A model generated the notes under the pieces. It was given only the letters and a program-made list of their open reading frames with translations. It made no database searches and was not told where the DNA came from. 64,000 bases of DNA, taken from the NCBI RefSeq assembly GCF_963662255.1, contig NC_085052.1:17769151-17833150 (forward strand), read 5' to 3'. Positions 27,501 to 39,700 of the stretch are shown here, piece after piece (the first letter of the stretch is position 1; each line of letters opens with the position of its first letter). Origin of the DNA: Cinclus cinclus (taxonomy: Eukaryota > Chordata > Aves > Passeriformes > Cinclidae). A program made the position numbers and the translations under genes.

Positions 27501-30500
27501 CCTTTAATTCTTTTTTTTTTTAGTGTTTCAAGATGCTTAATTCTCAGATTGTGCTGTGGAAGTGTCTTGGTTTTGTTTGTGCTTGCTGACTCTGGTATCT
27601 TAGCAATCAAATTCAAAGATAAATATGTTTCTGTGATGGACACAGAAAAATCCAAACCAAGTATTTTATTGCCTACATTGCAGTGAAAGGAAATTCAGTG
27701 TCTCTTTATAGCTATATTACCTGCATTCCCAGTGAGTCCTTTTTATAAGGCCAAATTTGAATTAAATAAACCAACTGAGAATGCTGTTTATAGTATGGGA
27801 AGCCACTTCCCTTTGTGGAGAGTAGTTTAAGCAAGGACTACGTTAGAAATAATATGTAGTGTCACTGTTATCAGACTGAAGGAACACGGGAGCAAAGTGA
27901 CTTTATTGTAGGACAGTTTGTTGGCCAAAATCAATTATAATTACTATATTGATTTTAGCTAACTGCCTATGAAATTTCAAAAGATTACAACTTTAATTGA
28001 TATTGAATTGTATTGACTTGATTGATTTCCATGTCTGGTTTAAGTAAGTACTTACTGAGTGCTCAAATCTCTAGTGGTGTTCAGAGCTGGCAGTGGGAGA
28101 AGGAGAGCAGAAGAGATTATATAATATTACTAGGCAGGATTGAACTCAGGAAGGGGGGATGGTTTGGATAGGGAAGGGAAGATGTTATCTCTGTTATGTA
28201 GATGTTCAGGGTAGAAAATGGATGTGATGAGAAAACAGGAATGCGGATATTGCTTGGAAGCAGTCTGAGTAGCAGGGGAGCTCTTGTAGGGCTGTATGGC
28301 CCTCTGGATAGGGATTGCTGCCTCTGTAACAAATGGCAGCGTGGCTCCATCCAATTTCACCCGCCCCCTCCTTAGGATAATCTTTGGTTTTACTATTAGA
28401 GGAATGACAACCAAGTATGGTGTTTTGAAGGGGAGATTATTTCATGTAGTCTCAGGCGTTTGCACAGTGAATGTTGAGCAGAACTTCACTGCCTTTGCTC
28501 ATATTCCTGCTCCTATCTTAATCTAGATATGAGAGCCTCGATGTGCCAGTGTCACTTCCACTCATAGGAGTCATTTCGAGGTCTGCAGTTCTGATTCTCG
28601 CCTCTGGTAATGATTTCCCATCTCAAAATGGCTTGAGTCGTTAGTGCCACCTGAGAGTCTCCCCGGTCTGTTGTCACCTTGCTGTGCTGCAATTGCCTTG
28701 TTTCCCTGACTCTGAGTGGGAATGGTGTGGGCATGTGCCTGGCATTTCAGTACTGCCAGGCTGTGCAAATGAATCCTAAGCCTTTTCCCCGGGAGAGCTG
28801 GAATCCTTCCTACGCTGGTTTCTGATCAGAACTTAGGTGCATGACTAAATCAATAATCAACTAATGACAATGTGAGGAGTGAAACCAACCTGTGTGGTGT
28901 TACTGAAAATGCATTACTGGATCAGAACTCCAGAGCATGTGAAGTATTTGCTGAGTTGTGAGTCTGATTTATTGATTTGTTTCTTCCTTATGTTCTGCTG
29001 ATTCCATAATTCTATTATATAGATAAGCACAAATAATATATATCTACCATTAAGAATCAGGGGCTTGATGTACTGCATCAGATTATCAAAAGCAGATATT
29101 TTGGTCCCAGTAATCTGAAATAGCTGCTGCTTTAAAGGCAGGCAGTGCTCATCCATAAAAGTTTTCTTCTGACCTCTGTGCAATTATTGTATTCTGTGAA
29201 GCATGCAATATAAGCATCGATGCTACTAATTGCCATAAATAATTCCTCTTTCTAAAAATTTCTATCTGATCCATGTTGTTGACTTGCAGATGAAGTTGCT
29301 AAGTATCTCCCTAATGAAATTAACTATTACAGTCACAACCAGAAACTAAGGAAATGGAAAGCTAAGACAGCATGAAGAATTAACAATCATAGCAATTGAC
29401 TGAGACATGGTGCTGCATAAAATAAAATAAGAAAAATATATGTATTCTCCAGAGACTGATAATGAAAGCTTTAACTCTTGACTAAAATAAATAATTACTA
29501 GGTGAGCTGTACAAATAGTATCAAAGGGAGACTGAGGGAGCATACAAGGTAATGTATTTGGTAACATGTCAATGCAAGATGTTTGATGTCTTTTGTGAGG
29601 TCTGTGTCAATATGTATGGTAAATTTCCAGTTAAATACAACTGACTTCTTTTTAAAGGGAGAGGTAAAGTAACAGAGTGTATATAACTACATGCAAGTCA
29701 GGAAAACCGGGCGCTGATGGGATTTTCATGCTTAAGTTGGAGAGTGCTAAGGAGATGATTTAGGTGCTTACTGAAAGATGGATTTTGGAATCATTGGACT
29801 AATTGGTTAGTTTAATAGCCAAGATATTGCCTAGGAACTATTATAGTGCCTTTGATACAAGCAATTTTTTTAATATTTATTTTTGTGGTTACATAATTTG
29901 TAACATGAATGTGGATTGGAATTTGGACAGTCTGAAACAGATTAGTTTGGTCATAGTTGTAAAATGTGGCTTGGGATGAGGCAGCGAAGTTTTATTCAAT
30001 TCCTAAGGGAATCTTCAATAGAGATTTAAATATGAGTTTCTTATTGCCTGTGTGTGAAATGTCCTCCACATCCTGGTGGTGATGGGGAGGGATCTGGGTA
30101 TTTTGGTACCTCTGTAACCATCTGCCAGAGGATGCTGTGCTGCCAGGAGGGCTGATACTAAAGCCTGAGGATGTTGGCTGAGAGGGGGAAAGTGGTTCTT
30201 AATATTTACTGGGATGAAAACACCTGAGAGAGCTCAGACTATAGTGAGTGAGTTTAGAGAATATGCCTTGGTACACCAAAGCCTGATTTTAAGTGAACTC
30301 TGTATTAAGATTTTTTTTTCTGCTGTTTTGGAATATAAAAATGATCAGAACGAATGAGCACCAGGTGATTTAGGAAAATCTAAAAGTTGCTGGTAAATTT
30401 TACTAATGTAGGACTAATGCTATATATTAGCTCACATTAAATTCAGCAATGTATTTTAGACATAAATTAAAGGAAAAGTAATTCTGAAAAAGCTAGGATG

Positions 30501-31699
30501 CTGCAGCAGCACTTCTTACATTTCAAATTTAAATTAATTTTTAAGTGAAAGTGAAAATAAAAACTTACAGCATAGTTGTAAATTGAAATAGTTATAAATT
30601 GAAACCTAATCTCTCTTAATTGAGCCACAAGACAAAAACCTGTTATACAGTTTTAATGAGAGCAGAAGGATTTACCTTAGCAGTTTAGAGAAAGGGAGAA
30701 GAATTCCGTACTACCTGTCAGGGCTTTCATGGAGTCTGAAATTTAACAACGTGATACCATTTTCTGTCTATAAAACTGGAGGGTTGTTGGGGTCAGAATG
30801 AGTGCCTACTGGATGGTTACAGGAGAGGTGAGTGGATCCTTAAGACAGAGTGGAAGGAGAAAGTATACAGAACTCTAGAAGTGGAGATTGTGTCACTGAG
30901 ACTTTTTGATAATGGGAGGATGTGATACCATTCAGATCTGCCCTCTGCTGATGGAAGTGTTTACTCTGTAGATGTGCTGGTTTATAGCTCTTTGTAAAGC
31001 ACAAGATGATGACCTGGCTGCCAGGCCACGAGGAAGGTCAAAGCAGATTTTATCACAGACACAGATTCCCTCACTGGATTACACTGAGGAGGCTCGTTAG
31101 AGATCTGACCTAAGTCCATTATCAGCCTCTCCTTATTTTGCTATTTGCTTCATAGAAGTGAAGAAATAGGATAAATTTTAATGTTGCAAATGTGATTATT
31201 TTATTTTTTTTCTTCTTTTTTTTATTCCCCAAACACCACGACATCCACATTATTTTACTTTCTTTGGCAAATGCTGGCAGTTTCATCACTGTGTAGTGAG
31301 GCACCAAGAGCAGAAACCAATCACCTGGTAAATCAAGGCCATGTTTAGTTCTCTGAACCCAAAAGAGACAAAATTAGACAGTACTCTGAGAGGCAGAGGG
31401 TTGCCTTGCCCTTTCTTGTTATGGTTTGAATTAACTGTAGTGTATCAGGGATACCTGGATAAGAAGCTTGCCTGGCTTTTAGCTGCAGCAGTTCAGTGTT
31501 AATGTGAGACATCAGTGATGCAGATTTACTGGTACTGGCCTGTAAACTCATGCCTTGTTCCAAGTGGGCAGTTATAAATAGTGATTTAAGTTAGCTGAAT
31601 GCAGAAAATGGGAAGCAGCAAGATCATATTAGCACTAATGAAAGAAAAATGGCATGAAATATTAAATAACTATTATTATTATTCTAAGTAACTAGTAAG

Positions 31700-31935
31700 A
31701 TAGTTTGTAAATCCAAGGGAAGTAGAGGTGGAAAAGACCTCTGAGGTCACCTAACGTATCTATTCTGGAGGGCTGCCTTGCTGCCTGCAATATATAATAA
31801 TTTTCTGCTACTCCAGACTAGTTCTAAATGCCCCAAGCTTTACTACTCTTAGTGCAAGAGAACAGGAAAGAAAGATTCATAGACCTTTTTTCTATTTCTT
31901 AAACTTTTCCTAATTTTTCTGTTTCTGAAGCCCTT
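31700..31935 (-). mobile_element. Possible ancient CR1 fragment, antisense
   Basis: GGAAAAGACCTCTGAGGTCA followed by CCTAACGTA resembles the complement of a CR1 3' end. The following C/T-rich text to about CTGAAGCCCTTCTTCAG is compatible with a badly decayed copy. The match is short, so this is a tentative call. Confidence 0.45.
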
Positions 31936-32522
31936 CTTCAGATTAATATGTTGTTTTTTCCTCTATTTTTTTATCTTTTATTTTTTTCTGCTTCAGTGTC
32001 AGAATGCCCTGAAGAGTGAGATGACTTTAATAATTTTGGATAGCTGTGTTATCTCTGTCTTTTGCGTGGACCACAGTCACTACTTTGATTGACAATTCTC
32101 TTTTTTTCATCTTCCTCAGTTTTATTTTTTTTTCCTCTCCTATGGCAGCCAGACTCCCTGGCTAATCATCCCAAACTGGTAGTGTGTGGAGTGAGAATAT
32201 TTTTTTTATATTCTCTCCTTCTTCTCTTTGTGCCCCTTCACCACCTGTTTGAACATCCAGCAGTAGAGCTGGGAGGCAGAGATTATTTGCCACAAAGAAT
32301 GGTAATATGAGCAGTAAAGCCTCAGTGGAGCTGTTGTGTCTCTTTAGCTTATCCTGTGTTTGACTGTCATGAACTTGAACGTACGCTCTGAAAACCAAGT
32401 ACCTGTTCAAAGAGGAGACATGTCTGTCCATATCTGAGAAGAAAATGTGGAACAGTTAATTAGCCTCTAAGTGTTCTTACTAGTATTTCTCTGTTTCACT
32501 TACTCTGTAATTGCCTTTTCAG

Positions 32523-32722
32523 CCCGGTCAAGGAGTTTGGTGATGGGTGAACAGGTTGGGCCTCCCTCCAGACCATCTTCTCCAAATCCTCAAGAACGTG
32601 TGCTGAAGTGTGGCTGGCTAAAGAAACAAAGGAGCATTATGAAGAATTGGCAGCAGCGGTGGTTTGTGCTGCGTGGGGATCAGCTCTTCTATTATAAGGA
32701 TGAAGAGGAAACTAAACCTCAG
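32523..32722 (+). CDS. ARHGAP22: ARHGAP22 coding exon 2, start of the PH domain
   Basis: Internal exon of 200 nt, entered in phase 1 after a pyrimidine-rich tract ending in cag, and left in phase 0 at CAG followed by gtatga. It encodes residues 12-78. First comes a basic, proline/serine-rich linker ([11 protein letters not shown], then [10 protein letters not shown]), then the opening strands of a pleckstrin-homology domain ([20 protein letters not shown] and [17 protein letters not shown]). The PH domain binds phosphoinositides and helps place the GAP at membranes. The close paralogues ARHGAP24 and ARHGAP25 share this fold. The LVMGEQ segment and the exact [20 protein letters not shown] match favour ARHGAP22 over both. 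A Met within the exon (LVMGEQ) could serve as an alternative start, but nothing here shows that it does. Confidence 0.97.
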
Positions 32723-35700
32723 GTATGACTAGAGAGCTGTAGGAGTTAAGGGTTGTGACTTCTGTGTTATCAGTCATGCTTTGATTGACAGCTCATTTCA
32801 GTTGTTTTCTGTCCTCAGCAAAACCATCCACACTTCAGGAGGTTCAAAGGCATGAGATTTTGCAGGGAGGATTTTCTACTACCAGACAAGCTGTAGAGCT
32901 TGGGAAAAGGTTAGAAGGTGTTTACTTACCCACTAGGGCATGCTGACCTCCAAATCTTAGAATGGTCAGCTCTGAGACTGGAGTTTGACAAGAAGAGCTG
33001 TGGAGTTACAGATTATTGAGGCAGGGGTGATTAACCTTGCTTGCTCAGCTGGGACTCGTTATCTCCCAACTAATCCACTGTTAGCATGAGGTGAACCAGC
33101 TGCTGAGAGCTGGACTGTGTGTGTGGAGTGTGCAGGTTTTGCTACATGCTCAGAATGGGCTGGAATATGTGTTTTAGTGTGGGGGGAGGGAGTGGGTATT
33201 GTGCTATGGGCTAATGCTTACAGAGGAGATGAAGAAATTCTTGTTCATGTTTTTCTAATGCCTGTAAAATTATCTTACAGCATTTGAGCTAAGGTCTTTC
33301 TTAGGTACTGTAGTAGATTATGCATCATAATTCACATAGCCATTGTTTTGACTGTCAGGCCTTTAACCAGAGTCATTGAACAGAGGGATCATAATTGAAT
33401 GAGCCAGACAATGTCCCTGTACTGCTGGCTCCTGATGAGTCAGTACAGGCATTACAGAGTGACAGTCAGCCTGTGTAGCATCATCACCATCCACATGCTC
33501 ATTATAGACAATTATTAAACTGCATGGTGCAGCTGCCTGCTTGACTGTCACACACAAATTTCATTGTAGAGTGAGAACAGAAATTAATATTCCCCTGTGG
33601 GCCTGACATAAATATGGTAGATGAATGAGGATGTTGACTGCATCTTATATCTTGCACTCTCCTGGTGAGGGATTTGGTCCATAATTATGGAAAGTCTGCT
33701 GGGTAAAGGCTAGACAGATTTGAACTTGATGATGTAACTTGATTACTCAGGATGCTGCCAGCAACAGCTGGATTTTGCACTTTCAATCCAGGCACCTTAT
33801 TCTCATATACAGTGCATGTGGGAGAGCTGGGCACTTGTGACCTGTCAGTGAACATGATGAGGAAGAAGTGGCCTCAGGTAGTCATGTTGTAAAGGATTTC
33901 TTTAACCTGACCCTTTGTAGGCACAGGGTTGCCATACGTTTATTGCCTTGGGAAGCCATTTTCTATAGGGTGATTCAGGACTATGTCCTGACTATTCTTA
34001 TAGGAGTTGCAAATTAGGATTTGCATCTGACTTCAGCTAGAGCTGTATGCATCCCACAAGTGAGATGTACCTATGGGACTTAAAGACAGCTGTTACTTGG
34101 GATTCTCTGGAATGAAGGGTCCATGGCACAGGTGTGCCCATGCATCTTAGGAACTGAGAGCCTTTGTTGTAGGAAGATCTTTTTTTATAGGCCACGGAGA
34201 TATTTTCACCAGTTGCTATTGATATTAATCCCTAATTTCCTTCCGCCCTAAAGGTACTCATGCTTAATTTAAATCTTTTTGGTTTATTTATTAAGTATGG
34301 CCTTTAAGCTTGTGTGTAAAAACTAAATCGATAGTTTCACTGAAATTCCCATTGATCTTCCACCTACTTGATTATTTATACATACTCTGGAAGAGAGATG
34401 TATTGTTGTTTTCATGATAAAGTCAAATGAGACTTATGACAAAATGTTTCAAAAGAGAAACATGAAACAACTTAGTTTTCTTTATGGATGTTGCATTGCC
34501 TATTTGTATAAAAACCAGTTTCTTCAGATTGTTAGTGGAATCTGTAGGTCCACTTCCCATAATAATATTGCTGAAAAGGTGCAGCTGTAATCTAATGGCA
34601 GGAGAATCACACAGTCTTTCTGGAGTGATGAGGAATTATTCCGTTGTGTTAATGGATTGAGTACTGTTGAAGGTGTGTATTTTTGTGTGCCAAATGACAG
34701 TTGCAGTCGCACAGCCCACTCCAGCAGAGACCAAAGGTTAGAGGGTGCAGCCATTGCTTTTCTGCAAAGTTTTCCTTTTTTTTTTTTGCCCCCATGAGGA
34801 CAGGACTGACCTGCAAAGAGGTTTTAATGTTCCTACTGACTGTCAATATATATGGGTTTTTAAAGTAGCTTTGGGCTCATTTCTATTCCCAGGAAAGGAA
34901 AGAGCATGCACCCCTCCCCAATTTGCAGGGGAACAGAAGCCACTGTGCAACTCTAATTCATTAACCCTTCCTTCAGTATTGACTTGACATGATAAAAGGC
35001 TTTAATGCATGTGCAGAGGGCTTGAATTTTCTAGAATGTGTTCTGGCCACTGGCCTCCAAGGATGATGTTTTATACAATATTTTTCTATACCATTTCAAA
35101 TAATTTCAGATGCATCTGCATTTTTTGTCAAGTTGCCTTTCCTATGTTTTCCTCTTATCTCTGGAATATCTTCAGTTTATCTTCTAACTTCAATGAACCT
35201 CAGAGTCAAATTGCAGGGCAACAGGATTGGGAGATAAGGATGTGAAGGCTTGTCCTGTTATGTTGACTCATTTTACCTCGATTTTAAATCTTACTACCAT
35301 TCTTGAGAAACCACTCAATTTGGACTTTAAGTGCCCTCCTACATGGTGTCGTTCCACAACCTTACCCCTACACTAGGTAGGAGATGGGAGCTGAGTCTTG
35401 ACACTGTTGAACAAAGCATTTGTAGGAGGATTGATGAGAAGCAAAGCTATGGAAGTTATACTGAATAGTGGCAATGAAAAGTAGCACATCTGGCTTCAGT
35501 GTTTTATAGAGAAGATTGCAAAGGTTATGAGTTGTCTTCTGTTAGTTGAAATTCTGGATTGTCTGTCTCATGAGACACTAATTGCGTTGCTCCATTATAT
35601 GTGGATCTGGAAGCTGACAAATAGCATAACTAGAATTTGTTTTGATTACCAATGTTATGATGATCCAGTGTGTCTTGGATTTGGTTGTTGCCAGTTAAGT

Positions 35701-36670
35701 GAACACACATGGCTACATCCTCATCAACTAGAGATATGGGTGAAAAACCTGACTGAAATAATGTTCTTTATTTTATGTTCATCAAGAAAAGATGCTTTGT
35801 ATGCTATCTGCATTCCAAGACAGTTCAGTGCAGGAGTGGGAGCTGCTGATTACCCTCTTCATGGCTTAACTCTTGAGAATCCCACTTCTTACTGTGTTTT
35901 GTCTGTCCGATTGTGCATATGTCCTGAAGAATGTTGGCTAGAAACCCTTTAAAATATCCGAGATTAAATGCTTGTTTCACTCATGTTACTGGACAAGATC
36001 TTCCTGTGATGTCTTTTCCAGATTTTCCATAGATTAAAAGGATTTTGTTCACTTTGTAGATACCATGTCACCAGCTATGCAGAATTCCCAAACTGAAACA
36101 CATTGTGTTAATTATGCTTGGGCCCAAAGTGGAAATTAAGCTGGATACTGGCAGCATTTGAACTTGGGAAGTAAGGGGGCTCAGCTTTTTTTTTTAGGGA
36201 AGATGTAGTCTTTTGGATTAAAAGGTAGTCCATTGTCTTGCAAACCTGAATTAGCTGCTCTCTTCCAGTATCTCCCTGAGAACTTCTCTGTACTGAGGAT
36301 CTCTGCAAAATTGGCCATTTTATTCACATGCATGCTGCAAACAGAAATTCAAGGGTGCAGAAAGAGTAGATGTAATATGAGAGGAAATTTTTGTAAGGGA
36401 AAATTAGTTATGAAAACCAAGGAGAATAATTTCTGCATGCTCAGAGTAGTGTTATTCCAGAAGAAACAGCCTTTAACCAGCAGTGTCCAGCATGAGAGGA
36501 AGGACACTGAAGCAGTTACTTCAAATGACCAGATCAAATCTTTTCTTGCTCAGAACTGTGGAAAGGTGTTGGGATCAGTAGATGAGCAGGACTTGAATTT
36601 ACGTTTTATCATATTTCCCTTGCTCTTTTAGTGACCTTTCCGTTTTCACTAATGTTTGTGTCCATTACAG
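32723..36670 (+). other. ARHGAP22: ARHGAP22 intron 2
   Basis: A 3.9 kb phase 0 intron from gtatga to ttacag. A perfect PBX-MEIS composite word, TGATTGACAG, lies at 32782-32791, 60 bases into the intron, and the MEIS-like cluster described separately lies at 33.35-33.55 kb. Open frames near 35.5-35.9 kb and 36.2-36.6 kb have no domain similarity that I recognise and no splice support. Confidence 0.88.
33340..33600. promoter_or_regulatory. Possible enhancer in intron 2 with repeated MEIS-like sites
   Basis: Three copies of the 9-mer TGACTGTCA (or its complement TGACAGTCA) lie at 33349-33357, 33460-33468 and 33542-33550. Between them are an AP-1 site TGAGTCA (33436-33442) and an E-box CAGCTG (33530-33535), plus ATTA-type homeodomain cores. 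CTGTCA/TGACAG is the MEIS/TGIF half-site. The block has no coding frame and is not a repeat I recognise. Function is inferred from motif density only. Confidence 0.3.
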
Positions 36671-36758
36671 GGTTTGATACTACTGCAAGGCAGTCAGGTG
36701 AACGAGCTGCCTCCTAATCCTGATGAACCAGGGAAACATCTCTTTGAAATTACGCCAG
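36671..36758 (+). CDS. ARHGAP22: ARHGAP22 coding exon 3, middle of the PH domain
   Basis: Internal exon of 88 nt, entered in phase 0 after a splice acceptor (ttacag) and left in phase 1 at CCAG followed by gtatgc. It encodes residues 79-107, reading [20 protein letters not shown] and then GKHLFEITP. This is the central part of the PH domain and aligns with the human ARHGAP22 segment containing [20 protein letters not shown]. The remaining PH part, with the MASSQ..MEDWV helix, belongs to exon 4. I find no such sequence in the 27 kb that follow, so intron 3 is longer than the window. This exon ends after about 107 residues; the human protein is roughly 700 residues long. Confidence 0.97.
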
Positions 36759-39700
36759 GTATGCCAGCTTTTTTTGTGCTTTCACTGTAATATCACATCA
36801 CTCCCATCAGTTGTCACCAATGATAATTGAGTTGTACTGATCACTCCTGAATGTTCTGATACACTGGCAAGATTATCTAGTGAAACTTGGCTACGTGGTG
36901 TTCTTTGCTCTGGATATAAGTGCTGCTGTGGTACCTCATTTTCATTTTATACTAGTTGAGATGCATCATGGTCCTTGACTTTGCTGTTTGGAGAGGTTCT
37001 TTGCTTGGACCGTTGTGTGGTCTCTCAAATAGATGCATTCTTCTGTTTGTTACAGGAGAAACAGGCCCAGAACACAGCACAGAATTTATGGAAAAGGGAC
37101 ATGGAGTATCTGGATGCAGTTTCTTTCATGTATACTACCTAATTTGGGAAGCAGGTGGGAGGGCAGACAAAAAGCTTCAAAACACTTCCCTTTGGAAAAA
37201 TAGATGACCTAGCATGGAAGAGAGGTCAGATTTTTTTTTTTCAAGTAGAAAATCTAGTGATCTGTCACTCTAGTATTAATGTACAACTTGCAGTCATTTT
37301 AGTTCCCTTATAAAGGCTTGCTGTGGACAGAGTTGGTATCTCCAGGACAGATTTAGAATTAAGTTCCCTGTTAAATTCAGTTGATTTAGTTCTGGTTGTA
37401 TTTGGGAAAGGACCATTCCTGTGCATGGGTTTGAATGCAGTGTATTTTGGAGGTAGTTTCAGGTGGCAGGATCCACAGAGGAAAAAAACCTGTTGCACTG
37501 CTACAGAGTTACAGCAGAGGAATGAGAGCTGTGAAAGGACTCAGCCTGTTCCGCTCTCTCCCAGTACCTGAAGACAGAGTTCCTAGCAACAAAAAGGCAG
37601 ACAAATGTGACTGTGCTAAAAATTATGTAAGTGCAGTGACTCAGTCATGGTTCCTTTCCTTCACAGCCAGTTTGACTACCTGTCCATGCTGCTTAGCACT
37701 GTCTCTCCCCATAGCACTGGTACTGTCAGTAGGGTAGATAAAAGCAATTGCTTTAGGCTGCCTCTTGTTTTTTTAATGGAATCTTTTTAAAAGGAACACT
37801 TGTCCCTGTATTTGATTTGATGATTCCACATTTGCGTGGAGTCAGGTATTATGCTCTTACTGTTTAGGGTCTTTTTCTTACCACCCTGTTAGGCTGGTTT
37901 AAAATGCCATTTTTGCACACCCCTCTTGAGACAATACTGTGCAGAGCACGAACAGTGCTCCAAGGTTTTCAGCTACACCATGAGGCAGTGGTTTGCAATA
38001 CCTTAGTCACAGAATTGTTTGACACGCAGGAAGCTACTTGGGGAGAAGAGATTTATTTTTTTTCCTCTTATTTATCATTGTGCACTATTTGTTAATGCCT
38101 TTTTTCCCTTATGCTACACCATGCCCTCATAGGCAGGGCCCCACAAACAGCAGGGCATTGAGCCACGGTGTTGTCTGTATGGAGGATCTCCAAGGAAGTG
38201 CCATTCACTGTTGGTCTGAACGTGACACATCTGCACCATTTTGCAAAGATTGTGCCCTGTACTATTGCAGAAGGACTGTGAATCTACAATGTGAAAGCAC
38301 TTGGGTTGTTGTGATTTTGAGTGATCCCCTGTGTTCTGGCAGTGATCTGAAATAATTAACTGAGCCACAGACTGGCTTGATTTGGTTTCCTGCAGGCTTG
38401 AGCTTCTTCTGACTCCAGATGGCAAAATACCAATTCCACACTACTTGTCCAACCTATCAGGTTACATTGCTGTAGCCTGCAAAAGAATTGTCCTAAACTG
38501 TAGGTAGCTGTTGCTTCAGGTGAGTTGGTAAAGTAGGACCACATGGCTAGTTGAAAGGGGCTGTTCAGAAAGGTGGGGAAAAGGAACACTTTTTAGCATG
38601 GCTGTGGATCCCAGGATATTTGTGTTCAGTCTGGGGTTTTGACATAGCACTTCTCTGTGTTCCCTGGAAAAACTATTCAGTCTCAGTGTACCACTGACTT
38701 TTCTTCAAAATGAAGATGTTTTCCCTAACTTAAGCAGATAAATCCTGTTTATAGCAAACTTAGTTGCTACATGGATAGTAAGTATTGAAAAACACTATAA
38801 ATAGCCAGTCAATAAAGAACGTGATTGACAAAGATGTCACTGGAGAATGTGGCCCGTAGAGTTCTCCGTTTTGTTCACAGTACATTTGTTCTGTGCTGGT
38901 TTTGGCATAAATGCCTTTTCTTTTTTTGCATGTGTTCTGAAATGACCGTGTTCTGCATGGTTGCCAGCCTGCAGAACACCCACATAGTGAACAGCTCTGA
39001 AACAGATGCCAGATAGGAAGGGGAGCACAAATGATCTTGCAGGAACCAGATCTCTCTTTCCCATCACTCCCTGTCTTTCCCTGTGTTGGAAGTATAGCCA
39101 TGATCACATTTCCGCCTTATTGTGTTTAATTTATCCCTCTAAAAACTAGGACTCTAGAGTTTCTATAGGGATGATAAGATTTTTTTTAAGTTGTCTTAGC
39201 TCAGTTGAGGATTTTGTGAATACAGATACATTCAATAGCTGTAAGTATAGATTGGGGTTTTGCTGTGTTAGTAAGCATCAGAACTTTAACTAACAAAATT
39301 AAGAATGGAATGTATCATTCCTCAAATGTATACCAGTTAATCTGTCAAAGAGGCTGGGATCTGAGAAATGTCCAAAGAGTACCAGTCTGTGGTACGAGTT
39401 ATCTCCAAAACCTTATTTTGTAATTAATAGCTAAGGTGTTCAGCATCCTTGTTGTGAAACTGCTGCTGAGCTCTTGCCACCTTTCCTCTGCTGCAGGCTG
39501 TGTTAAGTTTGGCTGTGGAAGCTATTCCCTCAGAGTGCAGGGACTAGAGAAACAGCATGTCCTGTGCTGTAACAGAGCATGTATTGATTTTCTGCTGAGT
39601 AACAAGAACTAATGATGGGCATTGTGTATTATTCATGTTTCATCAAGTTCATTTCTAAGCTGTATAGGGCAGCTGGGAGAAGGGTTAACTAGGGACATGA

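Larger units (their letters stand above)
17783..32522 (+). other. ARHGAP22: ARHGAP22 intron 1
   Basis: A 14.7 kb phase 1 intron from gtgagt to a pyrimidine-rich tract ending in ag. It holds the AAAT, TG and 17-base repeats and a possible old CR1 fragment near 31.7 kb. A moderately GC-rich, non-repetitive patch at about 28.54-28.90 kb includes AATCAATAATCAACTAATGA, a run of homeodomain-like cores. I find no other exon with convincing splice sites and coding content. Confidence 0.85.

Noticed and set aside
35527..35952. Open frame of 141 codons in intron 2
   Set aside because: Cys/Leu/Ile-rich with no recognisable domain, no promoter and no splice signals; a frame of this length is expected by chance in 64 kb.
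36233..36631. Open frame of 132 codons just before ARHGAP22 exon 3
   Set aside because: It ends before the exon 3 acceptor, shows no similarity I know and does not join the ARHGAP22 frame.
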